A stretch of 64,000 nt of DNA from Hybos culiciformis. Its lineage: Eukaryota > Arthropoda > Insecta > Diptera > Hybotidae. The stretch spans positions 22,960,043-23,024,042 of the forward strand of contig OZ023274.1 of assembly GCA_964007475.1 (NCBI GenBank). The letters are read 5' to 3'. The position numbers and the translations under genes were made by a program. Below, one piece after another: positions 43,111-54,800 of this stretch (position 1 is its first letter; each line of letters begins with the position of its first letter). The notes beneath the pieces are model-generated. The model did no database searches, was not told the DNA's origin, and saw only the letters and a program-made list of their open reading frames with translations.

Positions 43111-44891
43111 AGAGTAATATATATTTTTTTTTGTAAAAATTTCGCATATATGTATGTACAGTCAAAAAAATTGTTCTACAAAATAAAAAATTAAAAAAAT
43201 TAAAATATTAAAAAAAAAAACATATTGTACATTTATTGTTTTTAACGTTACAGATGATTTTTTTTTTCAGTATTTAAAAAAAATCGCGTCGACAAATAAA
43301 TGCTTGAAAAACAAAAAAAAAAACCAAGAGAAAAAACATAACGAATTATTATCACCGTAGGGTAAAATTTCATAGCAATTTCTTGTGGATTTCTGTTTTG
43401 GTTTTTTTTTTTTTAAATTGGAAGAAAATATATTTTTTATATACAAAAAAAAAAAAGAAGGAATATGGTTTTGGGTAAAAATATCCACGCTTCAGTAAAA
43501 ATAATGTTTTTTTTTCATTTTATTATTTTTGTTTTTATTTCATTTTATTTCTTTTTTTTTTCAAATCACGGTACTTGGGATGCTTGAATTGCATTTAAAA
43601 AAAAAATGATAAAAATAAAGACAAAAATAAGCGAATAATGAAAAAAAAATAATAATATTGGAAAACGCGTGCTCAACAGTAAACGCAAAATGGCGTTTTT
43701 TTTTTTTATTTGGTTGGCAAAATATTTTTATTTTTTATAAAAAGAAAAGATGTTTTCATATATAAAACTAGATTAATAAAAATCAATATCAGAAGAAGAA
43801 AAAATATTGCAAAATGCGAACCTTAAAAAATAATAACAAAAAAAAAAAAAAAAAATTTCCCTTGGGGCAATTTTCGTTTATTATTTAGATGGTTTTTGAA
43901 TTTTTTTCTCTGTTTTTAAATATTAACATTTTTTCGTAGTTTAGAGAGGAGCAGGTGTAGTTAGGTTTTTTTTTTTTTTTTTGGAAAATAAGAAAAATTT
44001 TCTATTTTATATGTATTGTAGGTATTGTCTACGATAAGTACAATAAGTTTACAAAAAAAATATTATTTCTGATTATTTTTAACTGTTTTTTAAAAACTTT
44101 CTTAGTTTCGTTACTTATTTTATTAATATACTTTGCTCAAGAGTCAAGTAAAATGCTAAGTTCCCATCAAACTTCTTATGAAAATTTAACAAAAATATAT
44201 TTTAATAATATCAAAAAGCATTGTATATATTTATTTAAAGAAAGAGAAAAAGCTAGGGGGTCAAGTTTTTGTTTGCAATGATGTTCCCAAAAAAAATAAA
44301 CATCAATTTTTCTAGTAAAAATGAATACAATAGTTTAACATTTGTGAAAATAATAATTTTTTTTTCTTGAAATGAATAATAAATATTCATAATTCCAATT
44401 TTATTTTCATTAATCATAGAGGAGAGTATGTTTTTACTTAATTTATTAATGAAAATAAACTATATAAACAAAAATAAGGAAAAAATAACATTATAAAATA
44501 ACATAGGTATGTTCTTGACAAATAATTTTTATGTTCTCAAATTTCAATCTGAAATTGAACAAAAAATGTTAGTTCTACCGTTATTACAAAGTCAAATAAA
44601 AAATAAAAACTATTGTTTTCTTTATTCTTTTTTATTACGGTATAATAAAAAAAAGTAATAATAACATTCCTTTTTTATTTGGTTCACATTTTCTTTAGTT
44701 TGTTTACATTTTTTATGCCATCGGAGATTAAACTGGGAACATCATTGCAAACAAAAACTGGGGTAATTTTTTTTTCCATAAGGCCATTCTTGACTTATAA
44801 TTTCTTTGCCTAAACCTACAAAGAACCAAGAAAACCTACAAAAAACCAAGAAAATAATTAAGGGTAAATTTACCTTCAATCCTAATTGTAA
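43111..44891. other. AT-rich spacer with long homopolymer runs
   Basis: Many A and T tracts of 10-18 bases. No supportable gene. Confidence 0.5.
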
Positions 44892-45350
44892 TCTTCTAAT
44901 ATATAAAAATGAAAATTCACTGTTTCTCTGTTTCTCTGTCCTCAATCCGCTGGACCGATTTGGCTGAAAATTTGAACTTAAGTATCATTGGGGCCCCAGA
45001 TGGTTATAGGGTACTAGAAATTTAGAAACCGATTTTGCGATTTAGGTATATTCCGATAAAATGTTGTAGCGTTGGACCCGAAAAGCCTATTTAAAAAACT
45101 GGATGTTGAAAGGGCTCCTACCGTGAGCCTATACAACAAATTTCCATATTTTGAAATTTTGAAAAAAAGGAGCCTAGAGACCAGAGATGCTTATAGGGTA
45201 CTAGAAGTTTTGACCCGAAGTACCGACGTGGGGATATGTAGCAAATTTTGAAATTCCGATTTTTTTTACTGCCCAAAATCTGGATAAAAGTGTTTTGATA
45301 TTAATATAAGTTCGGTACTACCGAACGAAGCCGGGTATTTTATAAATAGT
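44892..45350 (+). mobile_element. Putative Helitron-like fragment
   Basis: It begins TCTTCTAATATATAAAAATG, followed by a TTTCTCTG direct repeat, and contains CCGCTGGACCGATTTGGCTG, a phrase typical of interspersed Helitron-like repeats in arthropods. A perfect 7-bp hairpin GTTCGGT-ACT-ACCGAAC (45310-45326) lies close to the end, followed by GAAGCCGGGTA. The classical CTRR end is not clear. GGGTACTAGAA occurs twice (about 45008, 45188). The class is inferred. Confidence 0.45.
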
Positions 45351-46860
45351 GTTTTGGTTCAAAATTTCGTCTTAAATGTAATATTATTTTACATAAATTT
45401 ACTCTAGTTTTAATTTTTTTTATTCGATGTATAGTGAAAAAGACATTGCTTACATCAGAAGGGCTATTTTTAAAAACAACATAAAATTGACTTTTGAAAA
45501 CTTGACGATGTCTTTTCGAAAGACAAAGCTATACAAATTGGGCCCTGCTTTAAGGTTTATCTATAATCATCGCAAAAACACTTTGCGTTGTCGTAAAGAA
45601 ATCAAAAAAAATTAAAGAACTGATCCGCGTCATGTTGACAGAATTTCAAAAAAAAAATTTGAAATACTTTTTTCGATGTTATAATGTTAAATTTTGAGGT
45701 TTTAATATTATATTTTCAATTCGCAACGGAATTAAATTTGAGCTGAACCAACTTTTCAATTGCGACGCGATGGCCCCTTGCAACATCGCAAAGTGCTTTT
45801 TATAGGTGATATTTTTAAAATTTTGATTCAATATTTTTAGAATTTTTAAATTGTTTTCAATTGAACTTTAATTTTATTTTTTGTGAAATTAATATGACCT
45901 TAATATTTAAATTTTCAATCGTGGATTAAGAAAACTTACCTTGATTACCTTGATTTAAATACTTATTTCCTTATCTAGAAGAATTGAAGTATTTATTGAA
46001 TAAAAATATCTTTTATATTTCAATTATGGCAAATTTATTTAATTTAACAGAAAAATCAAAATCAATTCTTTTGTTTTTCTGTATACATAACATATATCAA
46101 ATTGGTTGGGTTTATATTTTTGAATATGTATTTTCGTAAATATTTCTGTTTCATTACTTCTTGCAATAATTCAAGACTGGATAACATTTAAAATCCACAG
46201 CGAGCTTTTTTTTATTAAAATCTAAGAAAAATATTTTCTTTTATCTAAAAAATAGATACCTAATCCAATAATACAAAACAAAAGAAAATAATATGAACAT
46301 CTAATCATTTTGATTTTAGATTTTACAATGAATCAGACAGATAGTTAGATTTATTTTTTTTTTTTAATTTTATCTATGTTCGTCGTAAAGACGTTTAAAA
46401 ATTTTAATAAGTAGTTCATATTGAAGATTATGATTTTTTTTTTCTTTATTTTACGGCCGGTTGAAGCAAAAAAAAAAAAGTTAATCCTTTTTTATTTTAT
46501 CTGATATAAGTACATATATTTTCTTTAAAGAATATAGGAGGAGGATTACTGAATAATATTGCATACTGCATACGATATTGCAAAATATTACTCTTAATGT
46601 CCTCGAGCTATTCGTGAGGATTCAGTTGTTATTTTTCTTTACTTGAACGTATTTGCCATTTTGAACTTTTGGGGTGGTTAAAAAAAAAAAAAACTATTTG
46701 TAAGATTTTTTTACTTGCTTATTTCAGAGCAGATGTTTTGTTGTTTATGGATTGTTATATCCTGCAATTTCCACCTTGAACAACTGCAATTTTTTTTCTT
46801 AGGTTTATTCAAGGAATATGTATAGTTTTTTATAGTTAAAAAAAAGAGAAATATTACCTT
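45351..46860. other. AT-rich spacer
   Basis: A 62-codon ORF at 45427-45615 is lysine- and arginine-rich with no recognised domain; it may be chance. Nothing else is supported. Confidence 0.45.
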
Positions 46861-46865
46861 GAAAT

Positions 46866-47085
46866 TGTTAGAATATGTCAACACATTCTCACTATTTAAT
46901 GGTATGGCAATGTTATATATGCCATTTATATTTAAGTAATTCTGGCAACATTTTTTTTCTTACTTATTATGTCAGACGTTATAATTTAATCACATGGAAT
47001 ACAGAAGAATAAAAACTAATATTAAATCCGAAAACAACATTCTTATTATTTAATTACTTTTGCAGCAAATAAGATTATCTCAACA
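46866..47085 (+). repeat. 5' LTR (220 bp)
   Basis: Starts TGTTAG and ends CAACA, the usual TG...CA. AATAAA at 47008-47013 is a candidate polyadenylation signal. It is identical to 51096-51315. Confidence 0.97.
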
Positions 47086-47100
47086 GGTTATGGGCCCAGC
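47086..47100 (+). other. Primer-binding site, initiator tRNA-Met anticodon arm
   Basis: GGTTATGGGCCCAGC directly follows the LTR. It is complementary to the anticodon arm of initiator tRNA-Met (loop CCCAUAACC), the internal primer used by Drosophila copia. Most LTR elements pair instead with the tRNA 3' end. Confidence 0.9.
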
Positions 47101-47164
47101 TATCAAATAATTGTAGAATTTTTAAGAAAAAAGAATTGATTAGTTTGAATACAACAAGATTGCA

Positions 47165-48409
47165 ATGATGGATGCCAAATTTAGTATGCCGAGATTGAGC
47201 AGTGATAATTATTTCCATTGGAAATATAAAATGGAAATGTTCCTTCGTAGAGAGAAAGCTTGGACATCGATTAGTGAGGACAAACCTGATCCGGTTACAG
47301 TGGTTTGGACTGAGTCTAATGATAAAGCTTTGACGGCAATTGCATTATGTATTGATGACGATCAAATTCAGCACATTCGGAATTGTGTAACAGCAAAAGA
47401 GCAATGGGAAAATTTAAAGGAGGTACATGAAAAAGATACCACAGGTAATCGTGTTCACTTATTAAAGTTAATAATGCGAGAACGGTTACATGAAGGTGGC
47501 GATGCTGAGGCGCATGTAAACAAGATGAATGAATTGTTTCAGAAATTAATGGCCCTTGGCACTGATTTGAAGCCCGAATTTTTCATGTGTGGTACTTTGT
47601 TGGCTACTCTCCCTTCCAGCTATGATGCGTTGGTGACGGCTCTTGAAAGTAAAGATGAGGCGCAGTTGACTTCAACTTATGTTCGCTCGAAAATTATCTC
47701 AGAATATAAACGGCGCAAAGAACGCGACTCAACAGTAGCAGATGAATCAGCTGAGGCGCTTAGAGTGCAAACAAAATTTAATAAAGGTAAATTTAATAAA
47801 TCAAATTTTATTTGTTATTATTGTAGAAAAGAGGGCCATATTCGAAGAAATTGTGATTTATTGAAAGAGGATAAGAAAAAGGAAACACAAGAGGCAAATA
47901 ATATTGAGAATATTGAAAATTCTGATTCTAGAGAAAAGGAAGCTGCTTTGTTTGCTGTTGGTCGGTTGGGTGGTTGGATTGTAGACTCGGGAGCTACTTG
48001 CCACATTACGAGCCGGAGAGATCTATTTATTGATTTTGATAAAAATCACAAAGAAAAAGTTTCTGTAGCGAATGGTCAAGAAGTGATGGCAGTGGGAAAA
48101 GGAACTGTTGAAATGCATACGATTAATGAACAAAATGAAAAACTAAAGATTATTATGCATGATGTATTGTTTGTTCCTGAAGTAAACGGTAGTTTAATGT
48201 CAGTTAAACGATTAGTCGATAAAGGTTTAAAGGTAGAGTTCAACGATAAAATTTGTCAAATAAAAAGCAGTGATGGCAGAAAGCAGTTGGCTGTTGGTGA
48301 CATAACAGGTAATCTATTTAAAATTCGTGAACCACAAGTAATTAATTTAATTAAAGAAAAACAGAGTTTTTGCGCACATGAGTGGTCACCGAGATATGAA
48401 TGTTATTAA
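47165..48409 (+). CDS. Copia gag-protease ORF (ends at a frame break)
   Basis: 414 codons. The capsid-like N-terminus begins MMDAKFSMPRLSSDNYFHWK (Ty1/copia gag family, residues 1-190). A zinc knuckle C217-x2-C220-x4-H225-x4-C230 binds RNA. The aspartic protease has the active site DSGATCH at residues 274-280, with hydrophobic VLFVPEV about 60 residues later. The last dozen residues (from about HEW at 405) run past the expected entry to the integrase zinc region into a stop. In copia this polypeptide continues into integrase without interruption, so the stop here is a lesion rather than a normal end. Gag forms the particle and the protease cuts the polyprotein. ATG at 47165 follows ATTGCA and is the first of two adjacent methionines. 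Confidence 0.93.
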   Translation: MMDAKFSMPRLSSDNYFHWKYKMEMFLRREKAWTSISEDKPDPVTVVWTESNDKALTAIALCIDDDQIQHIRNCVTAKEQWENLKEVHEKDTTGNRVHLLKLIMRERLHEGGDAEAHVNKMNELFQKLMALGTDLKPEFFMCGTLLATLPSSYDALVTALESKDEAQLTSTYVRSKIISEYKRRKERDSTVADESAEALRVQTKFNKGKFNKSNFICYYCRKEGHIRRNCDLLKEDKKKETQEANNIENIENSDSREKEAALFAVGRLGGWIVDSGATCHITSRRDLFIDFDKNHKEKVSVANGQEVMAVGKGTVEMHTINEQNEKLKIIMHDVLFVPEVNGSLMSVKRLVDKGLKVEFNDKICQIKSSDGRKQLAVGDITGNLFKIREPQVINLIKEKQSFCAHEWSPRYECY

Positions 48410-51101
48410 AGAGATACCATCTGCAGATTTAGTTCAAGGAATGAAAATTGAAAAATGTAAATCTGATTGTAATTTAAGTGTAAGGTGTTCAGTTTGTTTA
48501 CAAGGAAAAATGACAAGAATTAAATTTCCACAAAAATCTGATTCGAGAGCAACAAAAATTTTTGAATTAATTCATACAGACGTGATGGGTCCAATGCCAA
48601 CTACATCTCCATCGGGTAAGAAATATGTTTTGACATTTATTGACGATTATTCACGATACAACTTCATGTTTTTGTTAAGCAACAAGTCTGATGTTTTCAA
48701 TAAATTTAAAGAATTTTCTGCATTTGTTTTAAATCAATTTAACACGCAAATTAAGATTTTAAGATCTGATGGAGGAGGTGAATATGTCAATAAAGAATTC
48801 GAAAGTTATCTTGATAAAAATGGAATAAAATATCAAAGAACTGCACCTTATTCTCCTCAACAAAATGGAGTAGCGGAACGTAAAAACCGAACTTTGGCTG
48901 AAATGACTAATTGTTTACTATTGGATGCAAATCTTGAGAAAAGATTTTGGGGTGAAGCAATCACAACGGCAAATTACATCCAGAATAGAGTGCCATGGAC
49001 AAATTTACCAAAGACACCTTATGAAATTATGTTCAAGCAAAAACCAGATTATTCATATTTTAGGAAATTTGGTGAATCATGTTATGTTTTGGTGCCATCT
49101 GAACGAAGAAAGAAACTTGATGAAAAGTCAGAAGAAGCAGTATTTCTTGGCTATGATAGTAAAGCAAAAGCTTATCGATGTTTTATAAAAGTTCAGAACA
49201 AAGTGGTTGTGTCAAGAGATGTAAAATTTTTGAATAAACGATTAGTTTGTGATAACGATGTGAAAGATCTTAAGCCTGTCAAAGAAAATTTTAAATTAAA
49301 TAATGAAACAAAACAAAATTCTACAGTAGAATTTGAATTTACCAAATGTGACTCAAATTATTCAGATGTTCAAGAGGAGAGTTTTAATGAATATTATAGT
49401 GATGGTAATTCAAGTGAAACTTCATCTGAGAATGATGATGAAGCAATTAATAATATTCCTACCCAGAAGCGACAATCATCGAGACGTAATAAAGGCAATC
49501 CACCAAAGAGATTAATTGAAGAAGTAAATTATGCTATTGATGAAAACATAGAACCGGCAAATTACAATGATGCAGTGAAAGGTCCTGATAAACAAAATTG
49601 GTTAAAAGCAATGAAGAATGAAATTGATTCTCTGATGGAAAACAATACTTGGGACTTAACAAAATTGCCCAAAGACAGAGAACCTGTTGGTTGTAAATGG
49701 ATATTCAAATTGAAAAATGATTCAACAGATCAAGTTAAATATAAAGCTAGACTGGTGGCTCAGGGTTATAGTCAAAAGTACGGCGAAGATTATGATCATG
49801 TTTTTGCACCTGTAGCGAAACAAACAACATTTCGTGTTTTGTTGACTGTTGCTGCAACAAGAGGTTTGAAAGTTTTCCATCTAGACGCCAAAACAGCATT
49901 TCTAAATGGAAATATAGACAAAGTAATTTATATGAATCAACCTCCAGGATTCATTGTTAACGGTAAAGAAAATTACGTTTGCCTATTGAAGAAAAGTATT
50001 TACGGGTTAAAACAATCGGCCAGAGTATGGAACGATGCATTGCACGACACATTAATTGAGGCAAAATGTAATCAAAGCTCGAACGATAAATGTTTATATT
50101 TTATGACGAATGAATTCGGAACTGTTTATATTTTAATTTATGTAGATGACATTTTGATCGTAACTAATTCAAGTCAATTGCTTCAGTATTGTGAAATGAA
50201 AATTCAAAGTCGATTCAAAATAGAAAATCTTGGTGAAATTAAAAATTATCTTGGAATAAAGGTAAAATATGCAAATGATGGTCACTTTAAAATAAATCAA
50301 ACAGACTATATAATGAAAATTATTAAAGAAATGGGACTTGAAGATTCAAAGACATCAAATGTGCCAATCAGTACTGGATATGGTAAGTCTGAAAGTGATT
50401 TATTGACTAACAATATAAAGTATAGAAAATTTATTGGGTGTTTATTATATGTTTCTGTGAACACACGTCCTGATATTTCAGCAAGTGTTTCCATATTGGC
50501 TCAAAAGATTTCTGATCCAACAGTTGAAGACTGGAATGAAGTTAAAAGAGTTGCAAAATATCTAAAGGCAACGGCTTCGTATGATCTTCAATTGGGTTAT
50601 GCAAACGATCAAGATCAATTGATTGCCTATGCAGATGCAGATTGGGCAGGAGATGCTATAACTAGAAAATCAAATACCGGGTACGTTATTAAATTTGGAA
50701 AAGGTGCTGTAAGCTGGACATGTAAACGACAAACGTGTGTAGCATTATCATCAACAGAAGCTGAATTTATATCGCTTTCAGAAACCTGTAAAGAAGTGTT
50801 ATGGTTACGGCGACTGATTGCAGATTTTAATATTGAAATAAGCAAACCAACTATAATAAATGAAGACAATCAAAGTGTATTAAAATTGATTGAAGAGGAA
50901 AAATTAAGTAACCGGTCCAAGCATATTGATACGAAGGAACATTTTGTAAGAGATTATGTCAGCAAAGGAGAAGTCGTATGTCGTTATTGTCCAAGTGATC
51001 AAATGTTGGCAGACTTATTAACGAAGCCTTTATCAAAGGATAAGATCGCATATTTACGTAATGAAGTTGGTGTAAATTGTTCGAATGAGGAGGAGTGTTA
51101 G
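48378..51101 (+). CDS. Copia integrase, reverse transcriptase and RNase H ORF
   Basis: 907 codons in the +1 frame relative to the gag ORF, overlapping it by 32 bases. The N-terminal integrase zinc region keeps one histidine (H4) and C37-x2-C40, but the first histidine is lost at the frame break. The integrase catalytic triad is D68, D131, E167, an exact D-35-E spacing. The RT has KARLVAQGY (456-464), LDAKTAFLNG (502-511) and YVDD (588-591). RNase H has D753/D755, E794, D830 and the SKHIDTKEHF word at 847-856. The stop TAG lies in the first bases of the 3' LTR. All catalytic residues are present; the first ATG of this ORF is probably not a natural start. Confidence 0.93.
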   Translation: MSGHRDMNVIKEIPSADLVQGMKIEKCKSDCNLSVRCSVCLQGKMTRIKFPQKSDSRATKIFELIHTDVMGPMPTTSPSGKKYVLTFIDDYSRYNFMFLLSNKSDVFNKFKEFSAFVLNQFNTQIKILRSDGGGEYVNKEFESYLDKNGIKYQRTAPYSPQQNGVAERKNRTLAEMTNCLLLDANLEKRFWGEAITTANYIQNRVPWTNLPKTPYEIMFKQKPDYSYFRKFGESCYVLVPSERRKKLDEKSEEAVFLGYDSKAKAYRCFIKVQNKVVVSRDVKFLNKRLVCDNDVKDLKPVKENFKLNNETKQNSTVEFEFTKCDSNYSDVQEESFNEYYSDGNSSETSSENDDEAINNIPTQKRQSSRRNKGNPPKRLIEEVNYAIDENIEPANYNDAVKGPDKQNWLKAMKNEIDSLMENNTWDLTKLPKDREPVGCKWIFKLKNDSTDQVKYKARLVAQGYSQKYGEDYDHVFAPVAKQTTFRVLLTVAATRGLKVFHLDAKTAFLNGNIDKVIYMNQPPGFIVNGKENYVCLLKKSIYGLKQSARVWNDALHDTLIEAKCNQSSNDKCLYFMTNEFGTVYILIYVDDILIVTNSSQLLQYCEMKIQSRFKIENLGEIKNYLGIKVKYANDGHFKINQTDYIMKIIKEMGLEDSKTSNVPISTGYGKSESDLLTNNIKYRKFIGCLLYVSVNTRPDISASVSILAQKISDPTVEDWNEVKRVAKYLKATASYDLQLGYANDQDQLIAYADADWAGDAITRKSNTGYVIKFGKGAVSWTCKRQTCVALSSTEAEFISLSETCKEVLWLRRLIADFNIEISKPTIINEDNQSVLKLIEEEKLSNRSKHIDTKEHFVRDYVSKGEVVCRYCPSDQMLADLLTKPLSKDKIAYLRNEVGVNCSNEEEC
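51087..51095 (+). other. Polypurine tract
   Basis: GAGGAGGAG sits immediately before the 3' LTR, where plus-strand priming occurs. Confidence 0.85.
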
Positions 51102-51315
51102 AATATGTCAACACATTCTCACTATTTAATGGTATGGCAATGTTATATATGCCATTTATATTTAAGTAATTCTGGCAACATTTTTTTTCTTACTTATTAT
51201 GTCAGACGTTATAATTTAATCACATGGAATACAGAAGAATAAAAACTAATATTAAATCCGAAAACAACATTCTTATTATTTAATTACTTTTGCAGCAAAT
51301 AAGATTATCTCAACA
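51096..51315 (+). repeat. 3' LTR (220 bp)
   Basis: Identical to the 5' LTR by eye, and followed by GAAAT. Confidence 0.97.
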
Positions 51316-51502
51316 GAAATATATACATAGTAATTATATAGAGAGAGGTAAGCTCACTTAGCATCTGACTTTTCGAAAATTTAAATAAAGTTAATTCGAA
51401 CTAATTTTCCTCTAATAATAAAATACTAAAAATTTTAATTAGAATGTTGACCTAAGCTTTTAATATTTTTTGAAAACATTAAGTTGTTAATTAGACTTAT
51501 TA

Positions 51503-51879
51503 AGGTTGATTCACACATATCAGTCACGTCAAAGTTCCGTAATCGTCAAGTATCCGTCAAAATCTTAGACTATGTTTACACACTTCAGTCACGTCACCGT
51601 TCCGACACCGTTTTTTGATACAAAATTAAAAATAAAAACTTTGTTTTGTTTGTTTTGCTTTCAATTTCAAAAATACCGTCAGTCAAAAAAAAAAAAAATC
51701 GTCGGAAAGTAATTTAATTTTGACGGCTCGTTGACGGTAGGGCGACTAATGGTTCGGTGACGTGACGGCGCCGGATGGGTGTAGACAGTTCATTTAAATT
51801 ATAAGGAACGATATTTTTTTTGACTGAAATAACGTGCCGGGGACGTGACTTGACGTGACTGATATGTGTGAATTGACCT
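51503..51879. mobile_element. PIF/Harbinger-like MITE with GACGTGACGG motifs
   Basis: TTA flanks both sides (51500-51502 and 51880-51882). Inverted ends AGGTTGATTCACACATATCA (left) and TGATATGTGTGAATTGACCT (right), continuing through GTCACGTCAA. CACGTCA/TGACGTG words recur inward (51521, 51590; 51760, 51843, 51852). A T-rich centre contains no ORF. It lies only 180 bp downstream of the copia element. Confidence 0.8.
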
Positions 51880-51882
51880 TTA

Positions 51883-54800
51883 CACTTTAGCTTTTATAAG
51901 TCCAACAAAATATAATAAAACTTTATTTTTTATATTTATTATAGTTAATTAAAGTTAAGGTCTGCTTTAATTCAGGTGTTATTATTATTCCACCACGTTT
52001 GAAAATTCACCATGTTAGTTTTTATAAAAGTTATATTACAATTTATCAAAAGCATGATATGGCTCATATTATGTTATTATTTAAGTAAAATAATAAACTC
52101 TGGAATATAATAAAATAGTTTTATATAATTTTCAGGCACTTAATTTCTTAATAGAATCACCCTTTCACAGATTTAATTTTTTTTTTGAAAATAAAGCAAA
52201 GCATATTATCAAAAGATTGACTTGAAAAAATGTTTGATAAATAAATTTTTTATTTTTTTTTTTAGATTTTTCTTGATGACCACGAAATAAAGCATTTTTG
52301 CATGAATTTAATGTGTTGCAAGTTTGGAAACAAAAAGAATAATTTACATAAAAAAATATTAATAAATTACTTAAAAAAGTTAGTAATGCACAAGTTTAAA
52401 AGTATATAGGCATGCAATAACAACAACTTACCAACGAAAAGGATATTTACGAACATTCTTTAAGAATCTGTCAAATTAATGATAGTAATTATATTTTTAT
52501 GTATAGGGTTTTTTTTTTTTTTTTGTAACTACACCCTTTTAAAAGATTATTATTATTTTATTTAAAAAAAAAAATTTATAAAACTTAAAAAATATTATAA
52601 TTTATATTCTTAAAAATTCATTTTTTTTTTTTTTATAAAAACGATAAAAATAAAGAATTAACATCACTTTATCGAAAAAAATTTCATGTGTTGCGCTTAA
52701 AAAATTATTTTAGAAAAAAAAAAGTTAAACAACTTATTGGTCATTTAAAATTATTTCATCAATCATAAATTTCAAGAAAGATAAATCTTTCAAAAAAAAA
52801 AACCGAGAAATCTAATAAATTGGAGTCAATAAATTTTTTCTTAGAATCACTATAATATTAAAAAATGATAGACATTTGACGTATTAATAGTTAGAAGCTT
52901 AAAATTAATCTTGTAAAGTTAACTTATATGAGGACAACTTATTTTTGTGAAAAAAAATTTTATAACAAAAAATATGTGCCTCAGAATCAGTCAAATGTAT
53001 TGCAGGCTTTGTTAAGAATATTGCAGGCTTCACAGCGTTTTTTGACCAAAATTTTATATATTATACTGCCGTAGTACATTAAAAAATTTCTATACAAAAA
53101 AAAATCAAAATAATATATCTTTATTTTAAATATTTATTTAACTAAAAGCAAAAACAAAATTAAACTATCAATTTTGTGGCTATAAAGAAATAAAAAGTTC
53201 TGTCAGGAGTTTTCTAAGTGAGAAAAAAATAATTCCAAAAAAAAACTGAAAAAAATCCAGAAATTCTAAACGCTAAATCAATAACATAGTTATCCAAGTT
53301 TGTGGGCTTGTTGAATACTTAATTAAAAGTTGAAAATGTTATTACTGTATTGGACCCCAAATATACAACATTTAGATGCGTTTGCGAAAAGCATTTATCC
53401 TATTTTGTACTATGAAATAAAGAAGCCTTAAATATATAGGGACTTGTACATGTTTAATCTGAATTTGGTAAGAATTACTAATATCCAATAATAAAACACG
53501 AATTTATGATAATGAGAACCATTTTAAAAGAAAACTATATACAACTTTTGCTTTATTAGTTAAATAGTTTCACGTCGAAAGTCTAATTTGTGGAAAAAAA
53601 ATATTCTCAACTGGAGATGGCTTTAGTATGCTCATTCAGTTAAATTTTAATAATTTTTTGTAGTATGTATCGGATTCACTTTCTCAGCGATCCTCAATTA
53701 CTTATCAATTATCAATAATTTTTGAAATTTTAGTCGAATTGTTTTTGTTAGTAAATACATTTTTTTTTTCGATTTTTTAGGATAACTTGTATATACCTCT
53801 TTTCTAAAATATAGATTTTTATATACCGAGGTAAAATATATAACTTTATTAACCTTTATATACTTGCTGTTAACTCTCGTATTGATTTAAATACAAATCT
53901 TATAGCCACTGGAATTAAAATAGCACTTTAGTGTATTTTCATATTTTAAGCAAAGTTTTTTAATTTCCACTTATTGATAGTGGAATTTAAGTGTTTTTTT
54001 TTAAATTTGATTTTGAAGAAAATTTATTTTTAAATAGTCTAATTTTTTGACATAAAAGCATAAAACCTATTCAAAATAAAACAAGAACAAAACAAACTTT
54101 GAACAATATAATTCATCCAAGAATTTTAATTAAAAATTTTATGCAGAAATTTGCTACAGTTACAAGATTTTTCTACGATCACCGATAATTAGCATCAAAA
54201 TTATCTTTGATAATGTAATGACGACAATTATGTTACCGCCTCCTAGGTTCACGTTTATAAGATAACTCAGATAACTCAGCACCAACAGTTTATTTCTTTA
54301 TACATTGATCACAATAATAATGTAAATGTTGGATTCATTTAAATTAATTAAAAAATATAATAATTTTTCTTTTTTTTAAAAAAAAATTGTGCGCAATATT
54401 GTTATTAAGTATTATATGATTGTTACTAATTTTTTTTTTCCATTTTTAATGAAATAATTTTTCATAAACATAAGTATGTATGTACCTATGTTGATAAGTT
54501 TTTTCTTCTCTTAAATATAGCTGTAGGCTTTTAGCTTCTTTTTCGGTATAATTTTATTAAAAAAGAAAAACTGCATACATACATTTAGTTTTATTAATTA
54601 GAATTAGGGCTCTGAATTGATTCAAATAAAATGTAACACTTGGTTTTCAATTCGAGATAATTTAGTTTTCTTTTAGAAACTATTTATTTCAAGAAATATA
54701 TCGAATTGGTACTTAATAGTTTATTAATTGTATAAGAAAGAAAAACAAGAAGAAAAACAAAGATAATTGGGTTAAAAACATTCTTTTTTTTTAAAGTTAA

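Larger units (their letters stand above)
46866..51315 (+). mobile_element. Copia-type (Ty1/copia) LTR retrotransposon, nearly intact
   Basis: 4,450 bp, bounded by GAAAT at 46861-46865 and 51316-51320 (5-bp target duplication). The two 220-bp LTRs are identical by eye. Order: LTR, primer-binding site, gag-protease ORF, integrase-RT-RNase H ORF, polypurine tract, LTR. Protein order (integrase before RT) is diagnostic of Ty1/copia. Identical LTRs mean very recent insertion. A single frame break at about 48378-48385 separates two ORFs that in copia are one, so this copy is probably not autonomous. Confidence 0.97.

Noticed and set aside
45427..45615. 62-codon basic ORF as a host gene
   Set aside because: Its length is within chance for this composition, with no domain, splice partner or promoter signal; left as an unsupported ORF.
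48378..48409. Programmed frameshift between gag and pol of the copia element
   Set aside because: Copia encodes a single ORF, no slippery site is evident, and part of the integrase zinc region is missing at the junction; a deletion is simpler. Other copies could still change this view.
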